Positions 19,201-28,667 of a stretch of DNA of 64,000 nt are shown piece by piece. Positions within the stretch are counted from its first letter, which is position 1. Every line of letters starts with the position of its first letter. The stretch lies in contig NZ_VTFT01000001.1 of the NCBI RefSeq assembly GCF_008244685.1, forward strand, positions 2,583,248 to 2,647,247, given 5' to 3'. This DNA comes from Luteimonas viscosa. GTDB lineage: Bacteria; Pseudomonadota; Gammaproteobacteria; Xanthomonadales; Xanthomonadaceae. The notes beneath the pieces were generated by a model. The model saw only the letters and a list, made by a program, of their open reading frames with translations. It was not told the DNA's origin and did not search any database. The translations under genes were made by a program, and so were the position numbers.

Positions 19201-19507
19201 CACCGCCAACGCCGTGCTGATGTACGAGAAGTACGGCTGGTCGGCGCGCCTGGCCTGGAACTGGCGTGACGAGTATCTCCTGGCTGCCAACCAGAACGGC
19301 AACAACCGCAACCCGTACTTCGTCGAGGCCTACGACCAGATCGACCTGACCGTGAGCTATCAGCTGACCGACCAACTGGCGATTGCGGCCGAAGTCATCA
19401 ACCTCACGGGCGAGGACGTCCGCTGGAACGCGCGTTCGGAGAACCAGTTCGTGCGCGTGGTCGACCAGTCCCCGCGGTACATGGTGGGTCTGCGTTACGC
19501 GTTCTGA
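16292..19507 (+). CDS. TonB-dependent receptor 2
   Basis: A 1071-residue outer-membrane receptor of the same subclass as receptor 1. It has a signal peptide (about residues 1-29, ending AFAQ), a TonB-box region (LDTVIVTGLR), a plug with DTNLAESLQRITGISI and ARGFGPGYN, and a long barrel ending with an aromatic residue (YAF). The short Pro/Gln-rich linker after the signal is typical. It is followed by a very strong terminator at 19544-19576 and then by the SapC-cupin-halogenase-DUF6445 genes. Transport substrate is unknown. The upstream xyl-box-like palindrome hints at xylose-containing oligosaccharides, which is inference. Confidence 0.93.
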   Translation: MNHKLKGLKSKAMFTFVGGMLVINPAFAQDPAPQQPAAQQAQTTTDDASTLDTVIVTGLRNSLENSMNIKRDTPGVVDAISAEDIGKFPDTNLAESLQRITGISIERRDGEGAQVTARGFGPGYNLVTLNGRQIPGADGFSSGGLEIGGVGSGTRGFNFAQLASEAVSGVTVYKTGRASQPSGGIGATIDILTSRPFNYPGGEIIASGGIKGVSDDSQVLDSDITPEVSGIFSYANPDKTWGVSVNASYQERHGGSVQATQNGWNVARWTGSDSRFRPDAVIENAPTVGQLYSMPNDVRYAYQDFERERTNAQAVLQFAPTDAVVFTLDYTHSSNEIAQNRGEQTMWLQNSLTHVTYDGNPDVATPVYIRDLAGGGKDFGFEQQRDEQKFELDSIGLNVRWDVTDRFSLNFDGHSTKNNSRPNDPITGGSSTAFSFGGFAPDPSTNNWTQEYEFNNGLPIAWRTLYPTTADALAGTNGVINPDFPPEQFGSQILRIWSTRQDSEIKQGRIDGEFAFDNGRFRFGVDSSDTRMRRLNVDGHAHLMTLGDWGSVDRGQIASLASLLSQFSITDQFDDFDVGQAASNVWIGNASEMAVWAEGLCASGTEPEAWAANNRCDNISSQVRTVYDADNQVQEKTRSVYIQWEQDGMLGDFPTYTVAGLRYEKTDLTSTSTIQVPGSIAWLSNNDFQVRTSPESMPFSETNSYSYLLPNLDFSIDFTSELKGRASFSKTIARAPYGNLYAGPTAGGPSGSTLYGEQFRATGTAQNPSLLPLESDNLDFGMEWYFAPASFIGVTYWNKRVTNFIGNTVVRENLYDLYDPTTGADAQAANEFLASAQCAAQVTAAGGDPAEGCAQNYTTLFAATALLRYAGETGGLAAYDGSNAQSLALEAQYDIIGDAALGDPEYMFDVNRPVNQRAAKLRGWEIGGQYFFGDTGFGVQANYTIVKGDVAVDRAADPGTDVFALTGLSDTANAVLMYEKYGWSARLAWNWRDEYLLAANQNGNNRNPYFVEAYDQIDLTVSYQLTDQLAIAAEVINLTGEDVRWNARSENQFVRVVDQSPRYMVGLRYAF

Positions 19508-19543
19508 CCGCGACAGTGATCTAGCAAGTTCCATGGAAAGGCA

Positions 19544-19576
19544 GGGACCGTCGCTTCGGCGACGGTCCCTTTTTTT
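19544..19576 (+). terminator. Strong Rho-independent terminator after receptor 2
   Basis: An 11-bp perfect GC-rich stem (19544-19554 with 19559-19569) is capped by a TTCG tetraloop and followed by seven T residues. It should uncouple most receptor transcription from the downstream accessory genes. Confidence 0.95.
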
Positions 19577-19698
19577 GCCGCCTTGCTGCGCGCGGCGCGC
19601 AGCTTGCGGGCGATACCCGGTTGCCGATATGGTCCTCGGGGGGAACACTGCTTCCGTGAAGGGACCCCCCGCGGTCCGAAGGACAAGTTGGAGCCGAA

Positions 19699-20445
19699 AT
19701 GGCCCGTTACGAACTGCTCAACAACGTCGCGCACAGCCACCTGCGCGTTTCAGCGCGTTTCAGCGCCGATTACGGCGATGATGTCGGCATGGTCGAGGCA
19801 TTCCCGTCCGAGTTCGCCGAGATGCAGCGCGAATACCCGATTTTCTTCCGCAAGGATTCCGACGGCTCGTTCCATGCCGTCGCACTTCTCGGCTTCGGGC
19901 CCAACGAGAACCTGTACCTGCGTGATGACGCATGGCAGGCCAATTACCTGCCGGCGGTGATCGCGCGAGGTCCGTTCCTGATCGGCTTCCAGGAGCAGAT
20001 GGTCGACGGCGAACTGCGCAACGAGCCGGTGCTGCACGTCGACCTGGATCATCCGCGCGTGCGCGATGGCCACGGCCACCCGGTGTTCGCGCCGCAAGGT
20101 GGTCATAGCGCGTACCTTGAGAAGGTGATCCGGGTGCTGCGCGGGTTGCACGCCGGCGCCGGCGCGGCCAAGACCATGTACGCAGAGCTGGAGCGCCTGG
20201 AGCTGATCCAGCCGGTGCAGCTGGACGTGAGGTTCGACGACGACAGCCGGATCAATCTGGAAGGTCTGTATGGCATCGACCGGGAGCGCCTTGCCGCGCT
20301 GGACGCGGCGCAGCTGCACCAGCTGCACGGCGCCGGCTGGCTGGAGGGTGCGTACCTGCTGCTGGCCTCGGTGCACAACATGCAGCGGCTGGTCGCCGAA
20401 AAGCAGCGCAGGCTGCACGCACAGGCAGCGGGCCGGGCGGTCTGA
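19699..20445 (+). CDS. SapC family protein (module 2)
   Basis: A 248-residue cytoplasmic SapC-family protein, paralogous to the one at 8670-9383. Matching blocks include HLRVSARFSADYGDDV, PFLIGFQEQMVDGELRNEPV and VLHVDLDHPRVRD. No signal peptide is present. Its stop is two bases before the next gene, consistent with an operon with the cupin and halogenase genes. Its molecular role is unknown. Confidence 0.85.
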   Translation: MARYELLNNVAHSHLRVSARFSADYGDDVGMVEAFPSEFAEMQREYPIFFRKDSDGSFHAVALLGFGPNENLYLRDDAWQANYLPAVIARGPFLIGFQEQMVDGELRNEPVLHVDLDHPRVRDGHGHPVFAPQGGHSAYLEKVIRVLRGLHAGAGAAKTMYAELERLELIQPVQLDVRFDDDSRINLEGLYGIDRERLAALDAAQLHQLHGAGWLEGAYLLLASVHNMQRLVAEKQRRLHAQAAGRAV

Positions 20446-20447
20446 GC

Positions 20448-21470
20448 ATGTTTGACCGGCTGCCCAAGGTGCGTGTCCTGGAGGGTTTCAGCGCCGGGAC
20501 CTTGCCGGTCGAGCGGCTCATTGCCGAGAATCTGCCCACCGTGCTTCCGGGCGTGGCTCGCCAGTGGGGCCTGGTGCAGGCCGGGCTGGAGTCGCCGCGT
20601 ACGGCGATGGAACAGCTGCGTGCCAGCTACAACGGGCGCCCGGTGCAGTACAACTGGGGCGATCCGGCCACCGCCGGCCGGCCGTTCTACAACGATGATT
20701 TCACCGCACTGAACTGCCAGGTGCGTCGCGGGACATTGGACCAGGTGCTGGACGAGCTGGCCTCGCATCTGGACGACCCGGCGCCGCCCACCTACTACGT
20801 GGCCTCGCTGCTGGTCGACTCCTGCCTGCCGGCGCTGCGCGAGCACAACGACCTGGGCCTTGAGCGCCATGGCATTTCCGCACCGCCCAGCATCTGGATC
20901 GGCAACCGGGTGACCGCCTCGTGCCACTACGACGCGCCCAGCAACATTGCCTGCTGCGCGGTGGGCCGTCGCCGCTTCACCGTGTTCCCTCCCGAGCAGG
21001 TGCACAACCTGTACCCGGGTCCGCTGCAGCCCACGCCAGGGGGCCAGGCAGTGAGCGTGGTGGATTTCGATGCCCCGGACCTTGAGCGCTACCCGCGCTT
21101 CGCCGCGGCGATGGAGGCCGGCCAGACCGTCGTGCTTGAGCCTGGTGACGCGATCTTCATTCCCAGCCTGTGGTGGCACCACGTGAAGGGGCTGGATCCG
21201 TTCACCGTGCTGGTCAACTACTGGTGGAGCAGCATGCCGGAGTGGATCCCCACGCCGATGCATGCGCTCAACATGGCGCTGTGGTCCATCCGCGATCGCC
21301 CCGAGCACGAGAAGCGGGCCTGGCGGGAAACGTTCGAGTACTACGTGTTCGGTCCGGCCGAGCGTGCCGGCGAGCACCTGCCGCCGCCCGCACGTGGCGA
21401 GTTGGGGCCGTTCGATGAGATGGCCTCCCGGCGCATGCGCGCGGCACTGATCGCGAAACTCAACCGCTGA
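20448..21470 (+). CDS. Cupin_8 (JmjC-like) protein, module 2
   Basis: A 340-residue cupin_8/JmjC-like protein, paralogue of the gene at 9367-10380. The candidate Fe(II) triad is His160-x-Asp162 in SCHYDAPSN with His244 or His245 in LWWHHVKG. The segments SIWIGNR and VFPPEQVHNLYPGP are shared with module 1. It is predicted to be a cytoplasmic 2-oxoglutarate-dependent oxygenase of unknown target. It starts two bases after the SapC stop. Confidence 0.85.
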   Translation: MFDRLPKVRVLEGFSAGTLPVERLIAENLPTVLPGVARQWGLVQAGLESPRTAMEQLRASYNGRPVQYNWGDPATAGRPFYNDDFTALNCQVRRGTLDQVLDELASHLDDPAPPTYYVASLLVDSCLPALREHNDLGLERHGISAPPSIWIGNRVTASCHYDAPSNIACCAVGRRRFTVFPPEQVHNLYPGPLQPTPGGQAVSVVDFDAPDLERYPRFAAAMEAGQTVVLEPGDAIFIPSLWWHHVKGLDPFTVLVNYWWSSMPEWIPTPMHALNMALWSIRDRPEHEKRAWRETFEYYVFGPAERAGEHLPPPARGELGPFDEMASRRMRAALIAKLNR

Positions 21471-21561
21471 CTACTGGAGCAGCGGCTTCCGGCGCTCCAC
21501 TGGTGCGACGTCGTTACCCGGCCGGCCGCGTTCGCGGCGGCCCTTTGAAAGGAGGGGCATC

Positions 21562-23190
21562 TTGGAAAAGAACCGGATCCGCAAGGTAGTCATCGCCGGT
21601 GGCGGCACCGCGGGCTGGGTGGCGGCGTGCGCACTGACCCACCAGTTCCGCGACCTGCTCGACATCACCCTGGTCGAGTCGGAGCAGGTCGGCACCGTCG
21701 GCGTGGGCGAATCCACTATCCCGACCATCCGCACCTTCCACAAGCTGCTGCAGATCGACGAGCGCGAGTTCCTCAGCGCCGTGGCCGGAAGCTACAAGCT
21801 GGCAATCTCGTTCGAGAACTGGATTCGCCCGGGCTCGCACTACTTCCACCCGTTCGGCACCACCGGCGTGAATACCTGGTCGGCCGACTTCCACCAGTTC
21901 TGGCTGGAAAGTCGCCGCCGCGGCCTGCAGAGCGAACTGGGCGACTACTGCCTGGAAACCGCCGCCGCACGCCAGGATCGCTTCGCCCTGTTCAATACCG
22001 GCCAGAACGCCCAGCAGTGGTCGATGCGCTGGACCCAGGCGGCCACGATGGAACGCAAGGATGTGAGTTACGCCTACCACTTCGACGCCGGGCTGTATGC
22101 CGCATTCATGCGGATCAGGTGCGAGGGCAGCGGGCTCAAGCGCATCGAAGGCAAGATCGCCCAGGTTCGCCAGGACCCGGACAGCGGCTTCGTGCAGGCA
22201 TTGGTGCTGGAAGACGGGCAGGTCATCGAGGGCGACCTGTTCATCGACTGCACCGGCGCGCGCGCGGTACTGAGCGAGCAGGCGCTGCACACCGGCTACG
22301 AGGACTGGAACCACTGGCTGCCGAGCAATCGTGCGGTGGCGCTGCAGACCGAGGCCGACGGACCGGCGGTGCCCTACACCCGCGCGATCGCGCACGAGGC
22401 CGGCTGGCACTGGAAGATTTCGCTGCAGCACCGGATCGGCTGCGGCATCGTGTTCTCCGATGCGCACATGTCCGACGACGAGGCGACCGCCAGACTGCTC
22501 GCCGAGAACCCGGCCAAGCCGCTGCGCGACCCGTGGATCATCCCGTTCCGCACCGGCCGCCGCCGCAAGTCCTGGAACAAGAACGTGGTCGCGCTGGGCC
22601 TGGCGAGCGGCTTCATCGAGCCGCTGGAGTCCACCAGCATCCACCTGACCCTGAGCGCGGTCACCCGTCTGGTGCAGTTCTTCCCCTTCGAGGGCATCAG
22701 CCAGGCCGCGGTGGACCGCTACAACCAGGTCAGCCGCCAGGAGCTGGAGCACGTCCGCGATTTCGTCGTGCTGCATTACCACCTCAATCAGCGCGACGAG
22801 CCGCTGTGGCGCCAGTGCCGCGAGATGGAACTGCCGCCGGGCCTGGCCGAGCGTATCCAGGTGTTCCGCGAGACCGGCTACGCGTGGCAGGGGGAAGACG
22901 AGCTGTTCCGCCTCGACTCCTGGACCCACTGCATGCTCGGCCAGGGCGTGGTGCCCCAGAACCACCACCCGCTGACTCGCGCGCTGTCGGACGCCGATCT
23001 CAAGCGCCTGCTCGACGGCGTGCGCAAGCCGATCGATGCCGCGGTGGCGGCCATGCCCAGCCACCAGCAGTTCCTCGACAGCTACTGCAAGGCGCCGGCC
23101 TCGGCCTGGGAACAGATGTACGCACGCGCCCGGCAGCATGAGCGGGTGACCGGCAAGGTCGCGGGCGTTGGCGGAGACCTGACCAGGTGA
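21562..23190 (+). CDS. Flavin-dependent tryptophan halogenase-family protein, module 2
   Basis: A 542-residue PrnA-family protein. It has GGGTAGW (residues 13-19), Lys79 at the exact PrnA catalytic position (SYKLAISFENW) and the Glu in FIEPLEST. The diagnostic WxWxIP motif is altered to WHWKIS, so the final Pro is replaced by Ser. This could change activity or flavin-channel geometry. The start is a TTG at 21562, chosen because AAAGGAGGGG (21548-21557) is an excellent ribosome site four bases ahead and no better in-frame ATG exists. It lies 91 bases after the cupin gene, with DUF6445 seven bases downstream. True halogenation is uncertain for this copy. Confidence 0.87.
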   Translation: MEKNRIRKVVIAGGGTAGWVAACALTHQFRDLLDITLVESEQVGTVGVGESTIPTIRTFHKLLQIDEREFLSAVAGSYKLAISFENWIRPGSHYFHPFGTTGVNTWSADFHQFWLESRRRGLQSELGDYCLETAAARQDRFALFNTGQNAQQWSMRWTQAATMERKDVSYAYHFDAGLYAAFMRIRCEGSGLKRIEGKIAQVRQDPDSGFVQALVLEDGQVIEGDLFIDCTGARAVLSEQALHTGYEDWNHWLPSNRAVALQTEADGPAVPYTRAIAHEAGWHWKISLQHRIGCGIVFSDAHMSDDEATARLLAENPAKPLRDPWIIPFRTGRRRKSWNKNVVALGLASGFIEPLESTSIHLTLSAVTRLVQFFPFEGISQAAVDRYNQVSRQELEHVRDFVVLHYHLNQRDEPLWRQCREMELPPGLAERIQVFRETGYAWQGEDELFRLDSWTHCMLGQGVVPQNHHPLTRALSDADLKRLLDGVRKPIDAAVAAMPSHQQFLDSYCKAPASAWEQMYARARQHERVTGKVAGVGGDLTR

Positions 23191-23197
23191 CGCGCAG

Positions 23198-23908
23198 ATG
23201 CTGATCCAGGCTCATCCCGGACGGCGCCTTGAGGTGCGGCGGCTCGGCGCGGAAGGGACACCGCTGCTGGTCGTGGACCAGGCGGTAGCCGACCCCGACC
23301 GCCTGGTGGGCAAGGCCGCGCGCGGACACTTCACCCGGCAGGGGGCGCTGTTCCCGGGGCTGCGCCTGCGTGCGCCGCTGTCGTACGAAGCGTTCCTGGA
23401 GCAACTGCTGCGTCCGCTGCTGGACGAACACTTCGGGCTGCCGTCGCAGGGCCGGCTCGCTTTCCCCACGTGCCACTACTCGCTGGTGACCCTGCCGCCG
23501 GATCGGCTGGACTTCCTGCAGCGCATTCCGCACATCGACTCGGTGCAGGCCAACGGCCTGGCCGTGATGCATTACCTGTTCCACGGGGACTGGGGCGGTA
23601 CTGCCTTCTACCGGCATCGGGCCACGGGCTTCGAGTACGTGGATGCCTCGCGCCATTCGACCTACTTCCAGACCCTGCAGGAGGAAAGCCTACGCGAGGA
23701 TGCGACCGGGCCGGGCTATATCAACGGGGATTCCGCCCTGTTCGAACAGATCGGCAGCGTCGACGGCGTCTACAACCGGCTCGTGGTCTACCGACGCAAC
23801 GTGCTGCACTCGGGCAACATCGACAGCACGCGCGTGCCGCCGGCGGATGTCCATGCCGGGCGCCTGTCGATCAACAGTTTCATCGACGTGGTGGGGCCGA
23901 CGCGATGA
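23198..23908 (+). CDS. DUF6445 family protein, 2OG-Fe(II) oxygenase-like
   Basis: A 236-residue protein that I recognise as DUF6445, a family found beside TonB-halogenase clusters. It has no signal peptide. The arrangement His129-x-Asp131 (LFHGDWGGT), His204 (VLHSGN) and a nearby Arg resembles the metal and 2-oxoglutarate site of prolyl-4-hydroxylase-type oxygenases. I infer an Fe(II)/2OG enzyme. It starts seven bases after the halogenase stop and is the last gene of module 2. Module 1 lacks a copy. Confidence 0.75.
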   Translation: MLIQAHPGRRLEVRRLGAEGTPLLVVDQAVADPDRLVGKAARGHFTRQGALFPGLRLRAPLSYEAFLEQLLRPLLDEHFGLPSQGRLAFPTCHYSLVTLPPDRLDFLQRIPHIDSVQANGLAVMHYLFHGDWGGTAFYRHRATGFEYVDASRHSTYFQTLQEESLREDATGPGYINGDSALFEQIGSVDGVYNRLVVYRRNVLHSGNIDSTRVPPADVHAGRLSINSFIDVVGPTR

Positions 23909-23966
23909 ACCGTCGGTGATCTTGCCCGGCCGGCCTGTGTCGCGTGGCGGTGCGGGCCCGAGTCCG

Positions 23967-24410
23967 ATGCTGTTGCTGCAGTTGCAGCTGGCTCTCGCAT
24001 CGGCCAAGCTCTCCGGCACTGCGTTGCGCCGCGTCGGTCATTCGCCGGTGATCGGCGAGCTGGCCGCAGGCCTGGTGCCTGGGCCGCGGGTTCTGGAAGC
24101 GGGGGTGCGCAGGTGCATGCGGCCGTGTTCCCGGTGGCGTCGCTGCCGATGCTTTCGGGCCTCGGTGCCTTGGGCGTGAGCCTGTTCATGTTCATCGTCC
24201 GGGCCGAGTTGCGCGCGCCCGGGGGCAGCGCCAGGCAGGCGCGCGTCGCGATCTGATCGCGGGTTCTGATGAATGTGCGCGGCCTGAAGGAGCCGATCGT
24301 GGTCAAGGCGGGCTACGACGCCGGGCTGCGGTCGGGCGCTGTTCACGATGCTGTTCGCCGTCACCCCGGTGACGACGGTGATGGCCTCGCCGCTGCTCCG
24401 CCTGCTCTAG
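23967..24410 (+). pseudogene. Decayed CPA2-type cation:proton antiporter remnant
   Basis: Broken pieces of a Na+/H+ exchanger-type antiporter are readable in several frames. The N-terminal piece starts at 23967 (LALASAKLSGTALRR, VIGELAAGLVPGP). After a frameshift, ASLPMLSGLGALGVSLFMF and AELRAP continue to a stop near 24256. A C-terminal piece (MNVRGLKEPIVVKAG) follows from 24269, and after another frameshift LFTMLFAVTPVTTVMASPLL ends at the TAG at 24408. A large central section of the membrane domain, probably over 200 residues, is missing. It therefore carries at least two frameshifts and an internal deletion. It is not the same gene as the intact antiporter at 11931-13169. Confidence 0.75.
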
Positions 24411-24509
24411 CGCGGGCCGCGCGCGGACACGGCCGATGCGGCGGCCGAGCGGGCGTCCATGAGACATGGCGGCGTGCCGGCGCTCCCGGGGGCTGCGACG
24501 GTGGTCGCC

Positions 24510-24515
24510 TAGAAT
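24510..24515 (+). promoter_or_regulatory. uvrD -10 element, leaderless start
   Basis: TAGAAT ends six bases before the ATG of uvrD, so transcription should begin at or very near the start codon. No ribosome site lies in between. The same arrangement is seen at polA. Confidence 0.6.
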
Positions 24516-24521
24516 GGGTGG

Positions 24522-26702
<2,181 letters not shown>

Positions 26703-26741
26703 GCGCACGATGTCCTCCCGGCGCGGGCCGCGTTCGGCGCG

Positions 26742-26984
26742 TCAATCGCGGATGGGGAAGTCGGGCTCCCCGAGCGTGCCGTCCGCTCGCAGCACCGCGT
26801 GGCGCTTGCCGTCGCGATCGATGACCACCGGGACCGGGTCCTGGAACATGGGTCGACGCACGAACCTGAGCGTCCAGCGGAACTGCTCCAGCGTCTCGAG
26901 CGCAGCCAGCTGTGCCGGCGTCAGCCCGGCGCGCAGTGCCGACCGGTCGCTGGGCTGCTGTCCGCGTCGCTCGCGTCCGTACAT
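26742..26984 (-). CDS. Conserved small protein, unknown function
   Basis: An 80-residue protein (start MYGRERRGQQPSDRSALRAG). It has no signal peptide, membrane segment or recognised domain. The segment ALETLEQFRWTLRFVRRPMFQDPVPVVIDRDG, a probable helix then beta-strands, resembles small conserved proteins I recall from xanthomonads. It is convergent with uvrD and divergent from the 6-phosphogluconate dehydrogenase gene. Longer in-frame extensions are possible, but only the last 80 codons look coding. Function is not known. Confidence 0.6.
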   Translation of the reverse strand: MYGRERRGQQPSDRSALRAGLTPAQLAALETLEQFRWTLRFVRRPMFQDPVPVVIDRDGKRHAVLRADGTLGEPDFPIRD

Positions 26985-27205
26985 GCCGCGGCCCCGGTTG
27001 ATGGCATCGCATCGAGTGTGGCGTGCCGCGCCTGCAGGTTGCGTGAAAGGCGCGGCATGAGGCAGCCGGTGCATGCGCCTCCCGCGATTCGCGGTGGTCC
27101 GGTTGCATGCATGGGACACACAGGTTGCCGCATGGCACCACGGGCAGGCGACGCATCGTGCATCATGCGCCGCATGCGATCGACGCACGCGATGAGGAGC
27201 AAGCC

Positions 27206-28129
27206 ATGCAGGTGGGCATGATCGGGTTGGGCCGCATGGGCGCGAACATGGCGCAGCGGCTGCAGCAGGGTGGACACGAGGCGATCGGTTTCGATCCGGT
27301 GCCGGAAGCGCGCGCGCGGCTGGCGGCGGAAGGTCTCGGCTCCGTCGACACGCTGGAGGCACTCGCGGGTGCGCTCGAGGCACCGCGCGTGCTGTGGATG
27401 ATGGTGCCTGCGGGCGCACCGGTGGACGCCACGATCGCAGCCCTGCAGCCGCTGCTGTCGCCCGGCGACATCCTGGTCGACGGCGGCAACTCGTTCTACA
27501 AGGACAGCCAGCGACGCGCGGACGCGCTGCAGCAGCAGGGCATCGTGTACCTCGACGTCGGCACCAGTGGCGGCGTCTGGGGCCTGGCCGAGGGATACAG
27601 CCTGATGGTCGGTGGCGATGCCGCGGCTTCGGCCCGCCTGTCGCCGCTGTTCGAGGCGCTCGCGCCGGCGCCGGACCGCGGCTGGGGTCACGTCGGTCCC
27701 AGCGGCGCGGGCCATTTCGCGAAGATGATCCACAACGGCATCGAGTACGGAATGATGCAGGCCTACGCCGAGGGCTTCGCGATCCTGCAGCGCCGCGCCG
27801 ACCTGGTGCCCGACATCGCCGGCCTGGCCGAACTCTGGCGCCACGGCAGCGTGGTGCGTTCGTGGCTGCTCGATCTCACCGCGCAGGCGCTGGCAGGCAA
27901 CCCGGGGCTCGACGGCATCGCGCCCTACGTCCCGGATTCCGGCGAGGGACGCTGGACGGTGGCCGAGGCGATCGAACTCGACGTCGCAGCGCCGGTGATC
28001 ACCCAGTCGCTGATCGAACGCCTGCGCTCGCGCGATGGCGAGGCGTTCGCCGACAAGCTGCTGTCGGCGATGCGCGACGCCTTCGGCGGCCACGGCGTGA
28101 AGTCCACCCGGCCCGCAGCGGGGCCGTGA
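27206..28129 (+). CDS. 6-phosphogluconate dehydrogenase (decarboxylating), short form
   Basis: A 307-residue cytoplasmic enzyme that oxidatively decarboxylates 6-phosphogluconate to ribulose 5-phosphate. The Rossmann GLGRMGANM at residues 7-15 binds the nucleotide. VDGGNSFYKDSQRR, GTSGGVWGLAEGYSLMVGG and the catalytic GHFAKMIHNGIEYGMMQ follow. The length of about 300 residues marks the short YqeC/GndA-like class rather than the 470-residue form. GAGGAGC ahead of the ATG at 27206 supports the start. It may feed the Entner-Doudoroff/pentose pathways used for glucose released by the nearby sugar genes, which is inference. Confidence 0.9.
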   Translation: MQVGMIGLGRMGANMAQRLQQGGHEAIGFDPVPEARARLAAEGLGSVDTLEALAGALEAPRVLWMMVPAGAPVDATIAALQPLLSPGDILVDGGNSFYKDSQRRADALQQQGIVYLDVGTSGGVWGLAEGYSLMVGGDAAASARLSPLFEALAPAPDRGWGHVGPSGAGHFAKMIHNGIEYGMMQAYAEGFAILQRRADLVPDIAGLAELWRHGSVVRSWLLDLTAQALAGNPGLDGIAPYVPDSGEGRWTVAEAIELDVAAPVITQSLIERLRSRDGEAFADKLLSAMRDAFGGHGVKSTRPAAGP

Positions 28130-28208
28130 GCCCGGATTGAGCAGGATCAAGGCGACGCGATCGCGGCTGTGGCCTCATGGGGTCCGCCCCAACCGCTGCG
28201 AGGTGTCC

Positions 28209-28658
28209 ATGTACACGCATCTGCTGATCGCGACCGATGGCTCCGAACTCGCCGCGAAGGGCGTCGAGGCAGGACTCACGCTGGCCGCGGCGCTGGGCGC
28301 CCGGGCGACCCTGGTGACGGTGTCGGAGCGCTGGCAGGATCCGCTGCCGGGCGATCCGTCGGGGCTGGCGCTGTCGTTCGAACTGCGCGAGGAGCAGCGC
28401 AAGGCGCAGGCGGCCGGGGCCGAGCGGATCATCGCCGAGGTGCGGGCGCAGGCGGAGCGGGCAGGGGTGGCGCTGGAAGGGGTGTACGTGCCCGAACGCA
28501 TGCCGGACGAGGCCATCCTGGAAACGGCGCAGCAGCGCGGCGCGGACCTGATCGTGATGGCCTCGCACGGCCACCGGGGGCTGCGCAAGCTGCTCCTTGG
28601 CAGCCAGACCCAGGCGGTGGTCAGCCGCAGCGCGGTGCCGGTGCTGGTGGTGCGCTGA
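28209..28658 (+). CDS. Universal stress protein, UspA family
   Basis: A 149-residue single-domain Usp protein, cytoplasmic. It begins MYTHLLIATDGSELA and ends with the nucleotide-binding type motif GHRGLRKLLLGS and the strand VPVLVVR. This suggests the ATP-binding UspFG-like class. Such proteins are induced by starvation and stress, with no fixed catalytic role. It lies 79 bases after the 6-phosphogluconate dehydrogenase gene on the same strand and may be cotranscribed. Confidence 0.93.
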   Translation: MYTHLLIATDGSELAAKGVEAGLTLAAALGARATLVTVSERWQDPLPGDPSGLALSFELREEQRKAQAAGAERIIAEVRAQAERAGVALEGVYVPERMPDEAILETAQQRGADLIVMASHGHRGLRKLLLGSQTQAVVSRSAVPVLVVR

Positions 28659-28667
28659 TCCGCCGGA

